Origin: Fimbriimonadaceae bacterium
Lineage (GTDB): Bacteria > Armatimonadota > UBA10988
Reading direction: 5' to 3'
DNA: 64,000 nucleotides
Assembly: GCA_020850355.1 (NCBI GenBank)
Contig: JADZEX010000028.1
Location: 47,145 to 111,144 of the forward strand
Shown piece after piece: positions 1 through 8,968 of this stretch. Every line of letters starts with the position of its first letter. Position 1 is the stretch's first letter. A model generated the notes under the pieces. It did not search any database. It saw nothing but the letters and a program-made list of their open reading frames with translations, and had not been told where the DNA came from. The position numbers were made by a program, and so were the translations under genes.

Positions 1-1650
1 GCCGTCGAACAGGTTGCCCAGCGTGAAGTGCCCGGCGGCGTCGGTCGTGGTGGCCGCCGAGACCAGCCGTTGCGTCCACGGCGTCAGGGCGCCCGTGCCG
101 GCCCACAGCGGCAAGGCCAGCAGCGGCGTGACGCCCACGCGGGTGGCGGCCAACGGACGGCCATCGAGCAGCAGGCGACCGCGCAAGCCACCGCTGTGGC
201 GCGGCGGGGCAACCCGCAGGCTGGCGGCCAGCGCCGGGTCGGCCGCGGCCCAGCGCTGCGCGGCGGCCGTGAAGCCCCAGCGCTGCGCCAGGCGGGCCAG
301 GCGGACGGCCGCCGCCGGACTGGAGGCCTGGCTCGGCCCGACCCAGCGCGCCACCAGCCGGCTGGCTTCCGGGGAATAGGCACAGTGGCTGAGGGTTTCC
401 AGTTGCGCCGCCAGGAAGATCGGGGCCGTGGTCGGCCGGCTGGTCAGCAGGTCCTGGGCCCGCACCGCGGCGAGCGGGTCCCAGGCCGCCGTGGCCGTGT
501 CGCTGAGTTGGATCGCCGCGGCGCGGTCGAGGGCGCTTGGCGGCGCGGCGACCAACCAGGCTGCCACGCGGCGGCTGGTGGCGCCGTCCAACGGCAGGCC
601 CAGCGCACTGCGACCCGCCGAGCGGCCGACCAGGGCCGGCTTCTCACGATGGTAGAGCACGGCGACGGCCGGGCGTTCCGCCTCGGCCACCCGCCGGGGC
701 GGGATCTGCCAGGCCACCGCGGGCGGCGTGCCGAGGCGGTAGCGACCGAAGAAGACCAGCCGCCAGGCGACCTGCAGACCGATCGCCACGAGCGCCGTCA
801 CGACAGCCAGCGGCAGCACCCGCCGCAGCCGCGGCCGCAGCGTCTCGCCCGGCGGCGCCAGCAGCCCGGCGACCACCGCCACCACCAGCCCGCCCCAGGC
901 GCGCAACGCCACCACGAACGCCAGCAGCGTCAACCAGGCCCGTCCGTGGTACAGCCCGAGATCGAGGAAGGTGCCGAGGAACCCGAACTCCCGGGCGCCC
1001 ATCGCGTGCTTCAGGTAGAGGTGCGCCACCACCCCAACCAGCGCCCCGTTGATGGTCTGGCCGAGGCAGGTCAGCAGATAGGGCCAGTCGTCGCGGGGAT
1101 GCAGCCAGCCGCGGCGGTGCCACAACAGCCACAACACGGCGCCGCAGCAGCCGGCCCGCAGGATCGGGAAGCTGGTCTGCATCACCAGATCGTCGAGCGG
1201 CCAGAGCGCCGCCGCCAGCACCGCGGCCGAGCCAAGCGCCGCGACCACCACCTTATGCCGCTCGAGCCGCCCGCGCCGGAGCTCGCCAACCCAGTCGGGG
1301 CTCAGCCAGCCCAACAGGTGCCAGCAGGCGAGGCCCGCCAACAGCAGGTGGAGTCCCAGCACCAGCGGCTGCTGGCCGAACGCCACGGCCGACCGCAGAG
1401 TCTGGTCGAGCGCCGCCTGCGCCGCCGGCAGCGGCAGGCTGTCCAGGCTGCCGTCAGGCAGCAACTGCCGGAGCTGCAGGTCGGAGGCGGCGCGCGCGCG
1501 GTCGACCATCTGGACCCACAGCCGCCAGCCGTGCCAGGCGCCCAGCGCCAGCAGCAGGGCCGCCGTGCCGGCCAGCCGGCGGCGTCCCCCCGTCGGCGGT
1601 GGCTCCGGCGAACTGGCCCCCAGCGGGGCGGCGTCGGGCGGGTGATCCAA
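1..1650 (-). CDS. multi-pass membrane protein, C-terminus cut by window edge
   Basis: An open minus-strand frame runs unbroken from a TTG at 1650 to base 1; the stop lies outside the window, so about 550 residues are visible. It starts with a cytoplasmic-looking Pro-rich tail, one membrane segment (LAGTAALLLALGAWHGW), then at least five further hydrophobic helices, then a soluble alanine-rich helical part. The last visible part (GRLLLDGRPLAATRVG, then DAAGHFTLGNL) looks like a carboxypeptidase-regulatory-like beta domain. It begins 25 bases after the rsbR-like stop, so it probably belongs to that operon. The TTG start is preceded by a GGAAGGGAA stretch; another start is possible. I do not recognise the family. 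Confidence 0.6.
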   Translation of the reverse strand, partial: MDHPPDAAPLGASSPEPPPTGGRRRLAGTAALLLALGAWHGWRLWVQMVDRARAASDLQLRQLLPDGSLDSLPLPAAQAALDQTLRSAVAFGQQPLVLGLHLLLAGLACWHLLGWLSPDWVGELRRGRLERHKVVVAALGSAAVLAAALWPLDDLVMQTSFPILRAGCCGAVLWLLWHRRGWLHPRDDWPYLLTCLGQTINGALVGVVAHLYLKHAMGAREFGFLGTFLDLGLYHGRAWLTLLAFVVALRAWGGLVVAVVAGLLAPPGETLRPRLRRVLPLAVVTALVAIGLQVAWRLVFFGRYRLGTPPAVAWQIPPRRVAEAERPAVAVLYHREKPALVGRSAGRSALGLPLDGATSRRVAAWLVAAPPSALDRAAAIQLSDTATAAWDPLAAVRAQDLLTSRPTTAPIFLAAQLETLSHCAYSPEASRLVARWVGPSQASSPAAAVRLARLAQRWGFTAAAQRWAAADPALAASLRVAPPRHSGGLRGRLLLDGRPLAATRVGVTPLLALPLWAGTGALTPWTQRLVSAATTTDAAGHFTLGNLFDG

Positions 1651-1675
1651 GTCGGAGGTTCCCTTCCAGCGCCGC

Positions 1676-2509
1676 TCAGTGCCGCGCGGCGACCGGATCG
1701 ACCGGTACCACCCGCAACCCGAGCCGCCGGAACGCCAGCGTCAGCCCCTGCCGCATGTCGGCGCAGGAGTCGATGCTCCGCAGATCGACCCCCAGGCTGA
1801 CAATGGTCTGCGCCAGCTCCGGGCCGACCCCGACCAGCAGACACTCCGTGCCCAGCAGCTCGGCGGCCCGGAAGGTCTTGATCAGGTGGTCGGCGACATT
1901 CGTGTCGACCACCGGGACGCCGGTGATGTCGATCAGCACCATCGCGGCCCGCTCGGCCGCCACGCTGCGCAGCAACTCTTCCATGATCTGCCGCGCCCGC
2001 CAACTGTCGATGGTTCCGATCAACGGCAAGGCCAGGATGCCGTCCCAGACCTTGATCACCGGCGTCGAGAGCTCCAGCATCGCTTCGCGCTGGCGCTCCA
2101 TCAGATGCAGTTGGAGGTCCAGGAAGGCCCGCGCAAAGCGCACCGCGATGCTCCGGATGGCGCGGTCGACCGCTTCCAGAATCTCCCGCCGCCGCGCCGG
2201 ATCGTCTTCCGCGCGCCAGGCGACGTCCAGCACGACGTCCTTGTAGTAGCACATCGCTTCCAGGATATCGGTCAGCTCGAACCCGGCCGGCAGCCGCTCG
2301 TGGACCAGCGTGTCGACGAACGCCAGCACGTCGGGATGCTCCGGCTCCCGCGCGGCGACCGGCAGCAGGTGGATCATCCGCCGCGTGTTCTCCGGAAACG
2401 TCAGCGGATCGGCGCTGGCATAGCGGGCGATGCGGTGCCGCACCAACTCCAGATAAGGCACCAGCACTTCCTCGAAATGCTGCTCGATGAAGGCCGCGAA
2501 GACCGCCAT
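1676..2509 (-). CDS. RsbR-like stressosome scaffold protein with C-terminal STAS domain
   Basis: 277 residues. The N-terminal ~140 residues are helical and variable, as in RsbR co-antagonists; the C-terminal ~130 are a STAS domain. The STAS part keeps the family signature: LSTPVIKVWDGILALPLIGT, then ME.LL, then IDITGVPVVDT near residues 193-203. In Bacillus RsbR two residues of the STAS domain are phosphorylated by RsbT; here S169 and T203 sit at about those positions. With RsbS this protein would build the stressosome shell and the N-terminal half would sense a signal. It follows the RsbX-like gene by 9 bases. No sigma-B, RsbV or RsbW gene is in the window, so the output is unknown. Confidence 0.85.
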   Translation of the reverse strand: MAVFAAFIEQHFEEVLVPYLELVRHRIARYASADPLTFPENTRRMIHLLPVAAREPEHPDVLAFVDTLVHERLPAGFELTDILEAMCYYKDVVLDVAWRAEDDPARRREILEAVDRAIRSIAVRFARAFLDLQLHLMERQREAMLELSTPVIKVWDGILALPLIGTIDSWRARQIMEELLRSVAAERAAMVLIDITGVPVVDTNVADHLIKTFRAAELLGTECLLVGVGPELAQTIVSLGVDLRSIDSCADMRQGLTLAFRRLGLRVVPVDPVAARH

Positions 2510-2518
2510 GGTCGGCTC

Positions 2519-3103
2519 CTAATCGTCCAATCGCAGGGCCAGCACAGTCAAGTCGTCGTGGTCCCGCGCATAGCTGGCGGCCAGCCGGTCAGCCAGCTCT
2601 TGCGGCTGCCCGCCACTGGCGCGCAGCTCGTCGTCCAGGTCGAAGTGGGTGGTCAGCCCATCGGAGTGCAGCACCAGCCAGTCGCCGGGTCGCCAGCTGC
2701 CCTCGAAGACCTTCGGCGGCCGGAAGTTGGTGCCGACGATGCCGCTGGTCGGGACCGCCCGGAAGCCGCCGCCGGCCAGGCTGCGCAGTTCGACATTGCC
2801 GAGCCCGGCAAACAGCACGCGGTGATCGGCGGCGTCCACCCGCAGCACCGCCAGCGCCGCGCCACGAGTCTGCCGCAAGGCCGCGTCCGCCGCGGCGAAG
2901 ACCCGCGGCAAACTCGCCTGCCGGTGCTCGCCAACGGCCTCCACCGCAGCCTGGCTGGCGGTCCGCGCGGCACTGCCGCTGCCGAGACCGTCGGCCACCG
3001 TGACCGTCACGGCGTCGCCGTCGTCGAAGACCGCCCAGGCATCGCCGCACTCGACGTTGCCCTTCTTCGGACGACTGACCACGCCGTAGGCTAGCGCAGC
3101 CAT
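2519..3103 (-). CDS. rsbX: RsbX-like PP2C-type serine phosphatase
   Basis: 194 residues, the size of the small RsbX phosphatases that reset the stressosome by dephosphorylating RsbS and RsbR. Metal-binding PP2C/SpoIIE motifs are visible: an early GDAW aspartate, VADGLGSG near residue 38, LHSDGLTTH near residue 147, and RDHDDLTVLAL at the C-terminus. The start overlaps the end of the RsbT-like gene by 13 bases, which suggests translational coupling. The order rsbS-rsbT-rsbX-rsbR supports the assignment. A general SpoIIE-family phosphatase is the only other serious reading. Confidence 0.83.
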   Translation of the reverse strand: MAALAYGVVSRPKKGNVECGDAWAVFDDGDAVTVTVADGLGSGSAARTASQAAVEAVGEHRQASLPRVFAAADAALRQTRGAALAVLRVDAADHRVLFAGLGNVELRSLAGGGFRAVPTSGIVGTNFRPPKVFEGSWRPGDWLVLHSDGLTTHFDLDDELRASGGQPQELADRLAASYARDHDDLTVLALRLDD

Positions 3104-3492
3104 TTGCGGATCGTCACTTTCGTGCCGACCCCGCGCTCGGACTCGATCTCGAACTCGTCGACCAGCCGCCGCGTGCCTGGCAGCCCCGCGCCGAGGCCGC
3201 CGGAGGTCGTGTAGCCATCGCGCATCGCCTCTTCGATGTCCGCGATCCCCGGCCCCTGGTCCTGCGCTACGACCTCGATGCCGCGCCGGCTGCCGCGCTG
3301 CACCGCGCCGAGCTCAATCGAGCCGGGTCGGGCGTAGTTGTAAATGTTCCGCGCCAGCTCGCTGATAGCAGTCGCGACCCGCGCCAGGTCGACCGGCCCG
3401 AAACCAGCCTCCTTGGCGAGCTGTCGTCCCTCCTGGCGAGCCCGGACGATATCGAGTTCGTCCTGGATTGGCACCACCACTCGCTCAGGCAT
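3091..3492 (-). CDS. rsbT: RsbT-like serine/threonine switch kinase
   Basis: 133 residues, the normal size for RsbT. It is a GHKL-fold kinase: the N-box helix reads [12 protein letters not shown], the G1 box reads DQGPGI, and the last ATP-lid part has [16 protein letters not shown] and GVGTKV. In Bacillus, RsbT phosphorylates RsbS and RsbR under stress, is released, and then activates a downstream phosphatase or other partner. Start overlaps the rsbS stop by 8 bases. An RsbW/SpoIIAB-type anti-sigma factor is less likely because of the short length, the LGAGLPG lid and the rsbS neighbour. Confidence 0.87.
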   Translation of the reverse strand: MPERVVVPIQDELDIVRARQEGRQLAKEAGFGPVDLARVATAISELARNIYNYARPGSIELGAVQRGSRRGIEVVAQDQGPGIADIEEAMRDGYTTSGGLGAGLPGTRRLVDEFEIESERGVGTKVTIRKWLR

Positions 3493-3862
3493 TGGATTCG
3501 GTCCCCTCCACCAACGCTGTCAGCTTGGCCAGCCCCTTCTCGAGGTTCAGCGCGGTGACCACACCCTCCAGCTCCAACCCCAGCTCGACCAGCGTGATCG
3601 CCACCGCCGGCTGGATCCCCGTGCAGACCACATGGGCGCCCATCAGTCGCGCCATCAGCGCCGCGTCGCGGATGATCTTGCCGAGGAAGCTGTCCACCAT
3701 GTCGACCGCCGTCAGGTCGATCACCACCCCGGCGGCGCCCGTGGCGCTGATCTGGTTGAGGATGTCCTCCTTGAACTGCACCGCGGACTCATCGTTCAGT
3801 TCGATCTGAATCGAGGCGATCAGCGCGTTGCCGATCTTCAGGATGGGTATCTTCTGGACCAT
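3485..3862 (-). CDS. rsbS: RsbS-like stressosome antagonist, single STAS domain
   Basis: 125 residues made of one STAS domain. The phosphorylation loop reads [16 protein letters not shown] with Ser58 at the place of Ser59 in Bacillus RsbS. The start [18 protein letters not shown] is also typical of RsbS. It would form the stressosome core with the RsbR-like protein and hold RsbT until phosphorylated. It lies 8 bases downstream of rimO and overlaps rsbT, so the stressosome genes seem to share transcripts with glnD and rimO. Confidence 0.87.
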   Translation of the reverse strand: MVQKIPILKIGNALIASIQIELNDESAVQFKEDILNQISATGAAGVVIDLTAVDMVDSFLGKIIRDAALMARLMGAHVVCTGIQPAVAITLVELGLELEGVVTALNLEKGLAKLTALVEGTESNA

Positions 3863-3870
3863 GCCGCCTC

Positions 3871-5250
3871 CTATCCGACCACCCGGCCATGCAGATCATG
3901 CACCCCGGCCGCGGTGATTTCTGCGGTCACCAGCTCGCCAGGCTGCGCCGCGCCGGTCAGGTGGACCACGCCATCGATCTCCGGCGCATCGCGGTACGAC
4001 CGCCCACGCGCGCGACCGTCGCCCGCCGCCTCCACCAGCACCGCGAGGTGCCGCCCAATCTGTGCTTCGTTACGCTCCCGCGAGATGCCTTCCTGCAAAG
4101 CCGCCAGTTGCGCGATCCGGGCCTCGGCGACGCCCCGCGGCACCTGCCCCGGCAACTCCGCCGCCGGGGTGCCAGGCTCGGGGGAGTAGGCGAAGAAGCC
4201 CACCCGGTCGAGGCGCGCCTCCGTCAGGAAACTCTCCAGCGCCTGGTACTCCTGGCGCCGCTCGCCCGGGAACCCGACGATGAACGTGCTCCGCAGGCAG
4301 ATGTCCGGCAGCGCCGCCCGCAGCCGCTCGATCAGCTTCAGGTACGACGCCCGCCGCCCACCGCGGTTCATCGCCCGCAAGACCGGATCGGCGGCGTGCT
4401 GCAACGGCATGTCGAGGTACCGCACCACCTGCGGCGTCGTCGCCATCGCCTCCAGCAGCGCGTCGTCGACCTTCGTCGGGTAGCAGTACAGCAGCCGCAC
4501 CCAGTCCAGCCCGGGCACCGCGCCGAGCGCCCGCACCAGGTCCGCCAGCCGCCGCCCGTCGGACTGGTCGCGGCCCCAATGCGTCAAGTCCTCGGCAATC
4601 AGCACCAGCTCGCGCACCCCACCCGCCGCCAGCCGCGTCGCTTCGGCCACCAGCGCTTCCAACGGCCGGCTGCGGAAGCTGCCGCGGATGGTTGGGATGA
4701 TGCAGAAACTGCAGTTGCAGTTGCAGCCCTCGGCGATCTTCTGGTAAGCCGTCCACGGCGGCGTCGCCAACCGTCGCGGGAGGTACTCCTGGTACGGCAG
4801 GTTCGGCAGCGAGACCGCCACCGGCCGCTCGCCCGGCCGGCCCCGCAGGCCGGCCAGCAGCTCCGCCAACTGCGGAAACTCCGAAACGCCGACCACCAGG
4901 TCGACCTGCGGGCACTTCTCGCGCACCAGCTCGGGCCGCAGTTGCGCCAGGCAACCGCTGACCACCAGCACCTCGCAGCGACCCTTGGTCTTGAAGCGGC
5001 TGGCCGCCCGGATCTCGCGGATCGCCTCCTCGCGGGCCGCCTCCAGGAAGCTGCAGGTGTTGACGATCACCACCTCGGCGGCGGCCGCGTCGGTGACCAC
5101 CTCGTAGCCCTCCGCCGTCAGCAGCCCGAGCATCTGCTCGGCATCGACCAGGTTCTTGGCGCAGCCTAGCGCAATCAGCGCCACCCGGCCAACCACCGTC
5201 TGCGGCGATGGCCGGTCAAGCAGCGAGCCGAGCGGGATCAGGTCACTCAC
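3871..5250 (-). CDS. rimO: ribosomal protein uS12 methylthiotransferase RimO
   Basis: 459 residues. The N-terminal UPF0004 domain has [11 protein letters not shown] (the CAKN form is typical of RimO rather than MiaB) with further cluster cysteines in VNTCSFLE and VSGCLAQ. The radical-SAM motif CNCNCSFC (CxxxCxxC) lies near residue 177. The C-terminal ~70 residues fit a TRAM domain. RimO adds a methylthio group to an aspartate of ribosomal protein S12. The GTG start follows directly on the TAG stop of glnD, so the two genes are translationally close. Confidence 0.93.
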   Translation of the reverse strand: MSDLIPLGSLLDRPSPQTVVGRVALIALGCAKNLVDAEQMLGLLTAEGYEVVTDAAAAEVVIVNTCSFLEAAREEAIREIRAASRFKTKGRCEVLVVSGCLAQLRPELVREKCPQVDLVVGVSEFPQLAELLAGLRGRPGERPVAVSLPNLPYQEYLPRRLATPPWTAYQKIAEGCNCNCSFCIIPTIRGSFRSRPLEALVAEATRLAAGGVRELVLIAEDLTHWGRDQSDGRRLADLVRALGAVPGLDWVRLLYCYPTKVDDALLEAMATTPQVVRYLDMPLQHAADPVLRAMNRGGRRASYLKLIERLRAALPDICLRSTFIVGFPGERRQEYQALESFLTEARLDRVGFFAYSPEPGTPAAELPGQVPRGVAEARIAQLAALQEGISRERNEAQIGRHLAVLVEAAGDGRARGRSYRDAPEIDGVVHLTGAAQPGELVTAEITAAGVHDLHGRVVG

Positions 5251-8022
5251 CTAGCCGCCCTCCGCCACCGGCTCGGCGGTCAGCCGCTGCCGCAACCGGT
5301 CGGTCAGCTCCGCGGTCTGGTCATCGTCGACCTTCGCCTGCTGCTGCGTCACCACGTAGAAGGCATCCTCCGCCGCGCCGCGCCAGGTCGTGATTTTGGC
5401 CACTACGATGTCCAGCCCCTCGGCCGCCAGGGCGTTGGTCAGGCAGTACAGCAGCCCACGCTGGTCGTCGGCCCGGAAGGTGACCACGGTGTGCTGCCGG
5501 GAGTCGGTGTTGCTCACCTTGACGGTGTGCAGCACGACGTTCTCGGGCACCTGCTTGCCCCGCCGCAACAGCACCTCGGCCGCCGTCTCGTGGCCGCCCA
5601 GCACGCTCTCCAGGTCGTGCCGCAGCCGGTCGCGCTTGACCTGGCCCAGCGGCTGGCCGAAGTCATCGACCCAGATCTTCGCCAGCGACCGCCGGCCGCA
5701 GCCATCGCATGGCGGCACGCTGACATCGGACTGGGCCAGGTAGATGTCGAGGTTGTTGGCCGTCACCGCGGCGGCGATGTCACGCAGCAGGCCGGGCCGG
5801 TCGTTGGTCGCCACGGTCAGCTCGGTGTGCATCGCCTGCAGCGCGTGGTAGAACTCGACCACCGGGTCCTCACCCTTGTCGACCCGGTCGAGGTACAGGA
5901 TGTGCTTCGCGATCAGCGCCGGCGGCGTGTTCACCGCGTACCACGTCGGCATCGCCCCGAGGTGGCGCTGGATCACCGCCGGATCGACATTCCGCAGGGC
6001 TGCGTTGTCGCGCAGCCGCCGGCCAATCCGCTCGCGGGCCCCCGGCTCGTCGACCGCCGGCCGCTCGTTGATCCACTTCGCGGCCTTCACGAAGAGCTCC
6101 ATCAGCATCCGCCGCTCGCTCTCGCGGAAGATGTTGTCGCCGACACTGCGGGCGTCCGACCAGGTCAGAATCGCCAGCATGTCGAGGGCGTCCAACGGGT
6201 CGTCCTGGGGCAGCGTCTTCAGGAAGCCCTCGATCGTGTCGGGCAGCGGCAGCGCCCGCAGCCGGGCCGTGCGCATCATCGTGAGATGCTCGCGGACCAG
6301 GAAACCGATCCGCTCGACCGAGGTCTCCGGCAGCCCCAACCGCCGGGCCACCGCGGCGGCCACCGGCGCGCCAGTCAAGCTGTGCTCGCCCGTCTTGTCG
6401 AGCTTCCCGACATCGTGGAACAACGCCGCCAGGAACAGCACCTCCGGCTCGCGGATCATCCGGAAGGCGTCCGAGAGCGTCTGCTCATCCTCACCGACCG
6501 GCGTGTCGCGCAGCCGTTGCAGCTCCTCGATCACCTTCAGAGTGTGCTCGCCGACGGTGTACTCGTGCGCCGGATCACCCGGCAGGAAGGTCATCAGCGG
6601 CTCAAACTCAGGCAGCAGCCGCTCCAGAACGCCGGTCCGCAACATGTAGCGCAGCGTGCCGGCGACGTCGTTGGTCGACGTCAGAATCCGCCGCAGGCTC
6701 GAGCCGACCGCCAGCTTGTTGAGCACCGGCCGGTTGATCAACTCGGCGTTGGTGGTGATCAGCCGCTCCAGGTCAACCGCGTGCGGCAGCCGCAGGCGCT
6801 GGCGCTCTTCGTAGACCAGCACCAGCCGCGCCGGGTCCTCGCGGAAAATCCCCTCGTGGTTCGGCGCCATCATCCAGTTCACGACATGCGTGCCGTGGCG
6901 GAACTCCAGCCGTTGGTGGCGGCAGGTGAACAGCAGCCGGCGCGAGAAGTCGTGGATCACCCGCGCGCACTTGTAGTACTCGCGCATCACCTGCTCGGCC
7001 GGCCGCTCGACCCCGTCGGGGTAGCGCAGCGCCTCGCCCAGGCCGTGCTGGTACTCGACATGCAGCACGTCCAGCTTCTGGCCGCGCCGGTAGTGGATCC
7101 AGTTGCGCAGCAGCAGCAGGAACTCCAGCGCCTGAATCACCGCCTCGCACTCGCCGTAGGTCACCACGCCGCGCTGCCGCAGGGCGTTCAGGATGTCCCA
7201 GTCGGCGATCCCGTAGACCACCTTGGCGACCCAGATCGCCGCATGAAAATCGCGCAGCCCGCCCGGGCCGCTCTTCAGGTTCGGCTCCACCGCAAACACC
7301 GACTGCCGCGCGTCCAGCCAAACCGCCTGCCGCTCCTCGTAGTTCAGATGCACGAACTCCACCGGCTCAATCGACCGCAGCAGGTTCTGCATGAAGTGGA
7401 TGTGCAGCGACTCGTTGCCGACCACGAACCGCGACTCCAGCAGCGCCGTGGCGGTCTGGTGGTCGATCAACCCAAGATCGGACAACGGCCGGTAGCTGTG
7501 CGCCACCTGCGGGTGCCGCCCCGGCACCAGCACGTCGCCCAACAACAGCAGGATCTCGCGGACCACCGCGTCGATCGCTTCGTTCTCTTCGTGCGCCGGG
7601 ATGAACACCAGGTCGATATCGGACCACGGCGACAGCGCACTGCGGCCATAGCCCCCAACCGCCGCCACGCAGAGGTCGGCCTCGGCCGGCAACGGACCCA
7701 GCTTCGCCGCCACCAGCTTCGTGGCCACCTTGTAGAGCCGCGCCAGCAACAGGTCGAAGAGCGTCGCCTGCTCGTGACAGAAGATCGCCCCCGCCGGCTC
7801 CTCGCCAAAACGCTGCCGCAGCGTCTCGCGCTCCGCGTCGACCCAGCCCCGCAACGCGGCGGTCAGCGCGTTGCGCTGCTCGACCGGGTCCCCACAAGCC
7901 GTCACCACCTGCTTCAGGCGTTCGGCCATCAGCGTGCGCTGCTCGGGGCTCAGCACCGTTCTCCGCCCGTCGCGCCGCCGCGGGCCGGCATCGGCGGGAA
8001 CCTCCAGGGTACTGTCGCCCAT
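5251..8022 (-). CDS. glnD: bifunctional [protein-PII] uridylyltransferase / uridylyl-removing enzyme
   Basis: 923 residues, usual for GlnD. The nucleotidyltransferase motif GGYGRSALSPWSDIDL is at residues 123-138. An HD domain follows (ALFHDVGKLDKTGEHS, then VREHLTMMRTARLRA), and two ACT domains close the protein (ATNDRPGLLRDIAAAV and FRADDQRGLLYCLTNAL). It senses glutamine and uridylylates or deuridylylates PII. I start it at the ATG at 8022; the frame is open to 8571, but the upstream part is a low-complexity His/Arg/Pro translation with no family resemblance. No glnB or amt gene is visible. Confidence 0.94.
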   Translation of the reverse strand: MGDSTLEVPADAGPRRRDGRRTVLSPEQRTLMAERLKQVVTACGDPVEQRNALTAALRGWVDAERETLRQRFGEEPAGAIFCHEQATLFDLLLARLYKVATKLVAAKLGPLPAEADLCVAAVGGYGRSALSPWSDIDLVFIPAHEENEAIDAVVREILLLLGDVLVPGRHPQVAHSYRPLSDLGLIDHQTATALLESRFVVGNESLHIHFMQNLLRSIEPVEFVHLNYEERQAVWLDARQSVFAVEPNLKSGPGGLRDFHAAIWVAKVVYGIADWDILNALRQRGVVTYGECEAVIQALEFLLLLRNWIHYRRGQKLDVLHVEYQHGLGEALRYPDGVERPAEQVMREYYKCARVIHDFSRRLLFTCRHQRLEFRHGTHVVNWMMAPNHEGIFREDPARLVLVYEERQRLRLPHAVDLERLITTNAELINRPVLNKLAVGSSLRRILTSTNDVAGTLRYMLRTGVLERLLPEFEPLMTFLPGDPAHEYTVGEHTLKVIEELQRLRDTPVGEDEQTLSDAFRMIREPEVLFLAALFHDVGKLDKTGEHSLTGAPVAAAVARRLGLPETSVERIGFLVREHLTMMRTARLRALPLPDTIEGFLKTLPQDDPLDALDMLAILTWSDARSVGDNIFRESERRMLMELFVKAAKWINERPAVDEPGARERIGRRLRDNAALRNVDPAVIQRHLGAMPTWYAVNTPPALIAKHILYLDRVDKGEDPVVEFYHALQAMHTELTVATNDRPGLLRDIAAAVTANNLDIYLAQSDVSVPPCDGCGRRSLAKIWVDDFGQPLGQVKRDRLRHDLESVLGGHETAAEVLLRRGKQVPENVVLHTVKVSNTDSRQHTVVTFRADDQRGLLYCLTNALAAEGLDIVVAKITTWRGAAEDAFYVVTQQQAKVDDDQTAELTDRLRQRLTAEPVAEGG

Positions 8023-8087
8023 CCGCCCCGTCAACCGCCCGAGCGCCCGTCGCGTTGCGGGGGTGTGACGGCGACGGGGGCCGTCTA

Positions 8088-8483
8088 CTACTCCGCGACC
8101 GCCCACCCCCACGCGCCGCAAACCGCCAGCAGCTCCCCCTCGGCGCCGAGCTGGTGGTTGACGTGCTGCACCACCGCCCCGGCCTCGTCGAGCACGGTCA
8201 CCTCGGTCCGCGGGCCGCCGGGGAAGACGTACTCGTAGAGCACCGTCACCCGCCCCGACCCCTGCTGCCCCGTCGCCGGCTGCTGCGTGGAAACGACCTG
8301 GTCGGCGAGGTTGTAGACGGTCTCCCAGGTGCTCCCCAGCGCGTCGGTGACGAGAGTCCGGTTGCCCCGCCCATCGTACCGGAAGTACGTGCGGTGGCCG
8401 AGATTGTCCTCCACATACAACGCCTGCCCGACGGCGGCGGCCTGCGACCAGGCGACGTCGGTTTCGTACTCGTAGGTGGTCAC
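8088..8483 (-). pseudogene. orphan Rhs (YD-repeat) fragment
   Basis: About 131 residues of Rhs repeat sequence: YEYETDVAW, TYFRYDGRGNRTLVTDA, WETVYNLADQVVSTQQ. The frame is open only between 8088 and 8585 and the GTG at 8483 has no ribosome binding site, so this looks like a remnant, not a gene. Orphan core or tip fragments behind an immunity gene are typical of Rhs loci, where recombination displaces older tips. It lies on the same strand as, and downstream of, the Rhs-PLA2 gene and the putative immunity gene. Confidence 0.7.
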
Positions 8484-8657
8484 GAGGGTGGTGTCGGAGC
8501 TGATGGCGGGGTGGGTGTGATGGTCGGTGGCGGGAGCAGTAGTGATTGCTACTGGGCGGCCCCGCCAGCATCCCCGTTGGCGCCTCTAGTTTCCCCTGCC
8601 TTCCCAGAGTGGAGCATCGGAGTAGCGCAATCAGAGTGACGTTCCTAGTTGCGCACG

Positions 8658-8915
8658 CTATCTGAACCGAGTCCCATCGGAGGCTTGCTGAAACCTATAT
8701 TGGCGCTGGCGCAGGCAGTTCTGAAGAAGCACGACCACCGCACCTGCGAGCACTTGGGCGATGACAAAGCACACTGGCAGTCCCATCCACCACTGACCGT
8801 CGGCCGAAGCGCCCGACGGTGCCCTGAACACCAGCACGAGAATTACGATCATGCCTACCACAAGGCCTGTGATTGCAGCCGTGTGCCGAGCCATCACAAC
8901 ATCGCGCAGTACCAT
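8658..8915 (-). CDS. small two-helix membrane protein, candidate immunity protein for the Rhs PLA2 domain
   Basis: 85 residues from the ATG at 8915, which has a strong GGAGGTG ribosome binding site 5 bases upstream. The frame is open further upstream (to 9011), but that part is Cys/Arg-rich and lacks such a site. Two hydrophobic segments are visible: AAITGLVVGMIVILVLVF and GLPVCFVIAQVLAGAVVVLL. It starts 53 bases after the stop of the Rhs gene, the usual place for an immunity gene. Base composition (below 60% GC by eye) matches the toxin tip and differs from the flanks. A role against a membrane-attacking phospholipase is inference; no family was recognised. Confidence 0.6.
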   Translation of the reverse strand: MVLRDVVMARHTAAITGLVVGMIVILVLVFRAPSGASADGQWWMGLPVCFVIAQVLAGAVVVLLQNCLRQRQYRFQQASDGTRFR

Positions 8916-8968
8916 ACGGCACCTCCAAAGCTCCGCTCGTCCCCTACCGCACTCGGCCCTACATCGGG

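Noticed and set aside
28..1800. 590-residue plus-strand frame at the left edge
   Set aside because: Composition is Arg/Gln/Gly-rich with no motif, and it lies opposite the membrane protein and the start of the RsbR-like gene, which have clear coding features.
8023..8571. Upstream extension of glnD to 8571
   Set aside because: The extension translates to His/Arg/Pro-rich sequence and overlaps the orphan Rhs fragment; the ATG at 8022 gives a normal-length GlnD.
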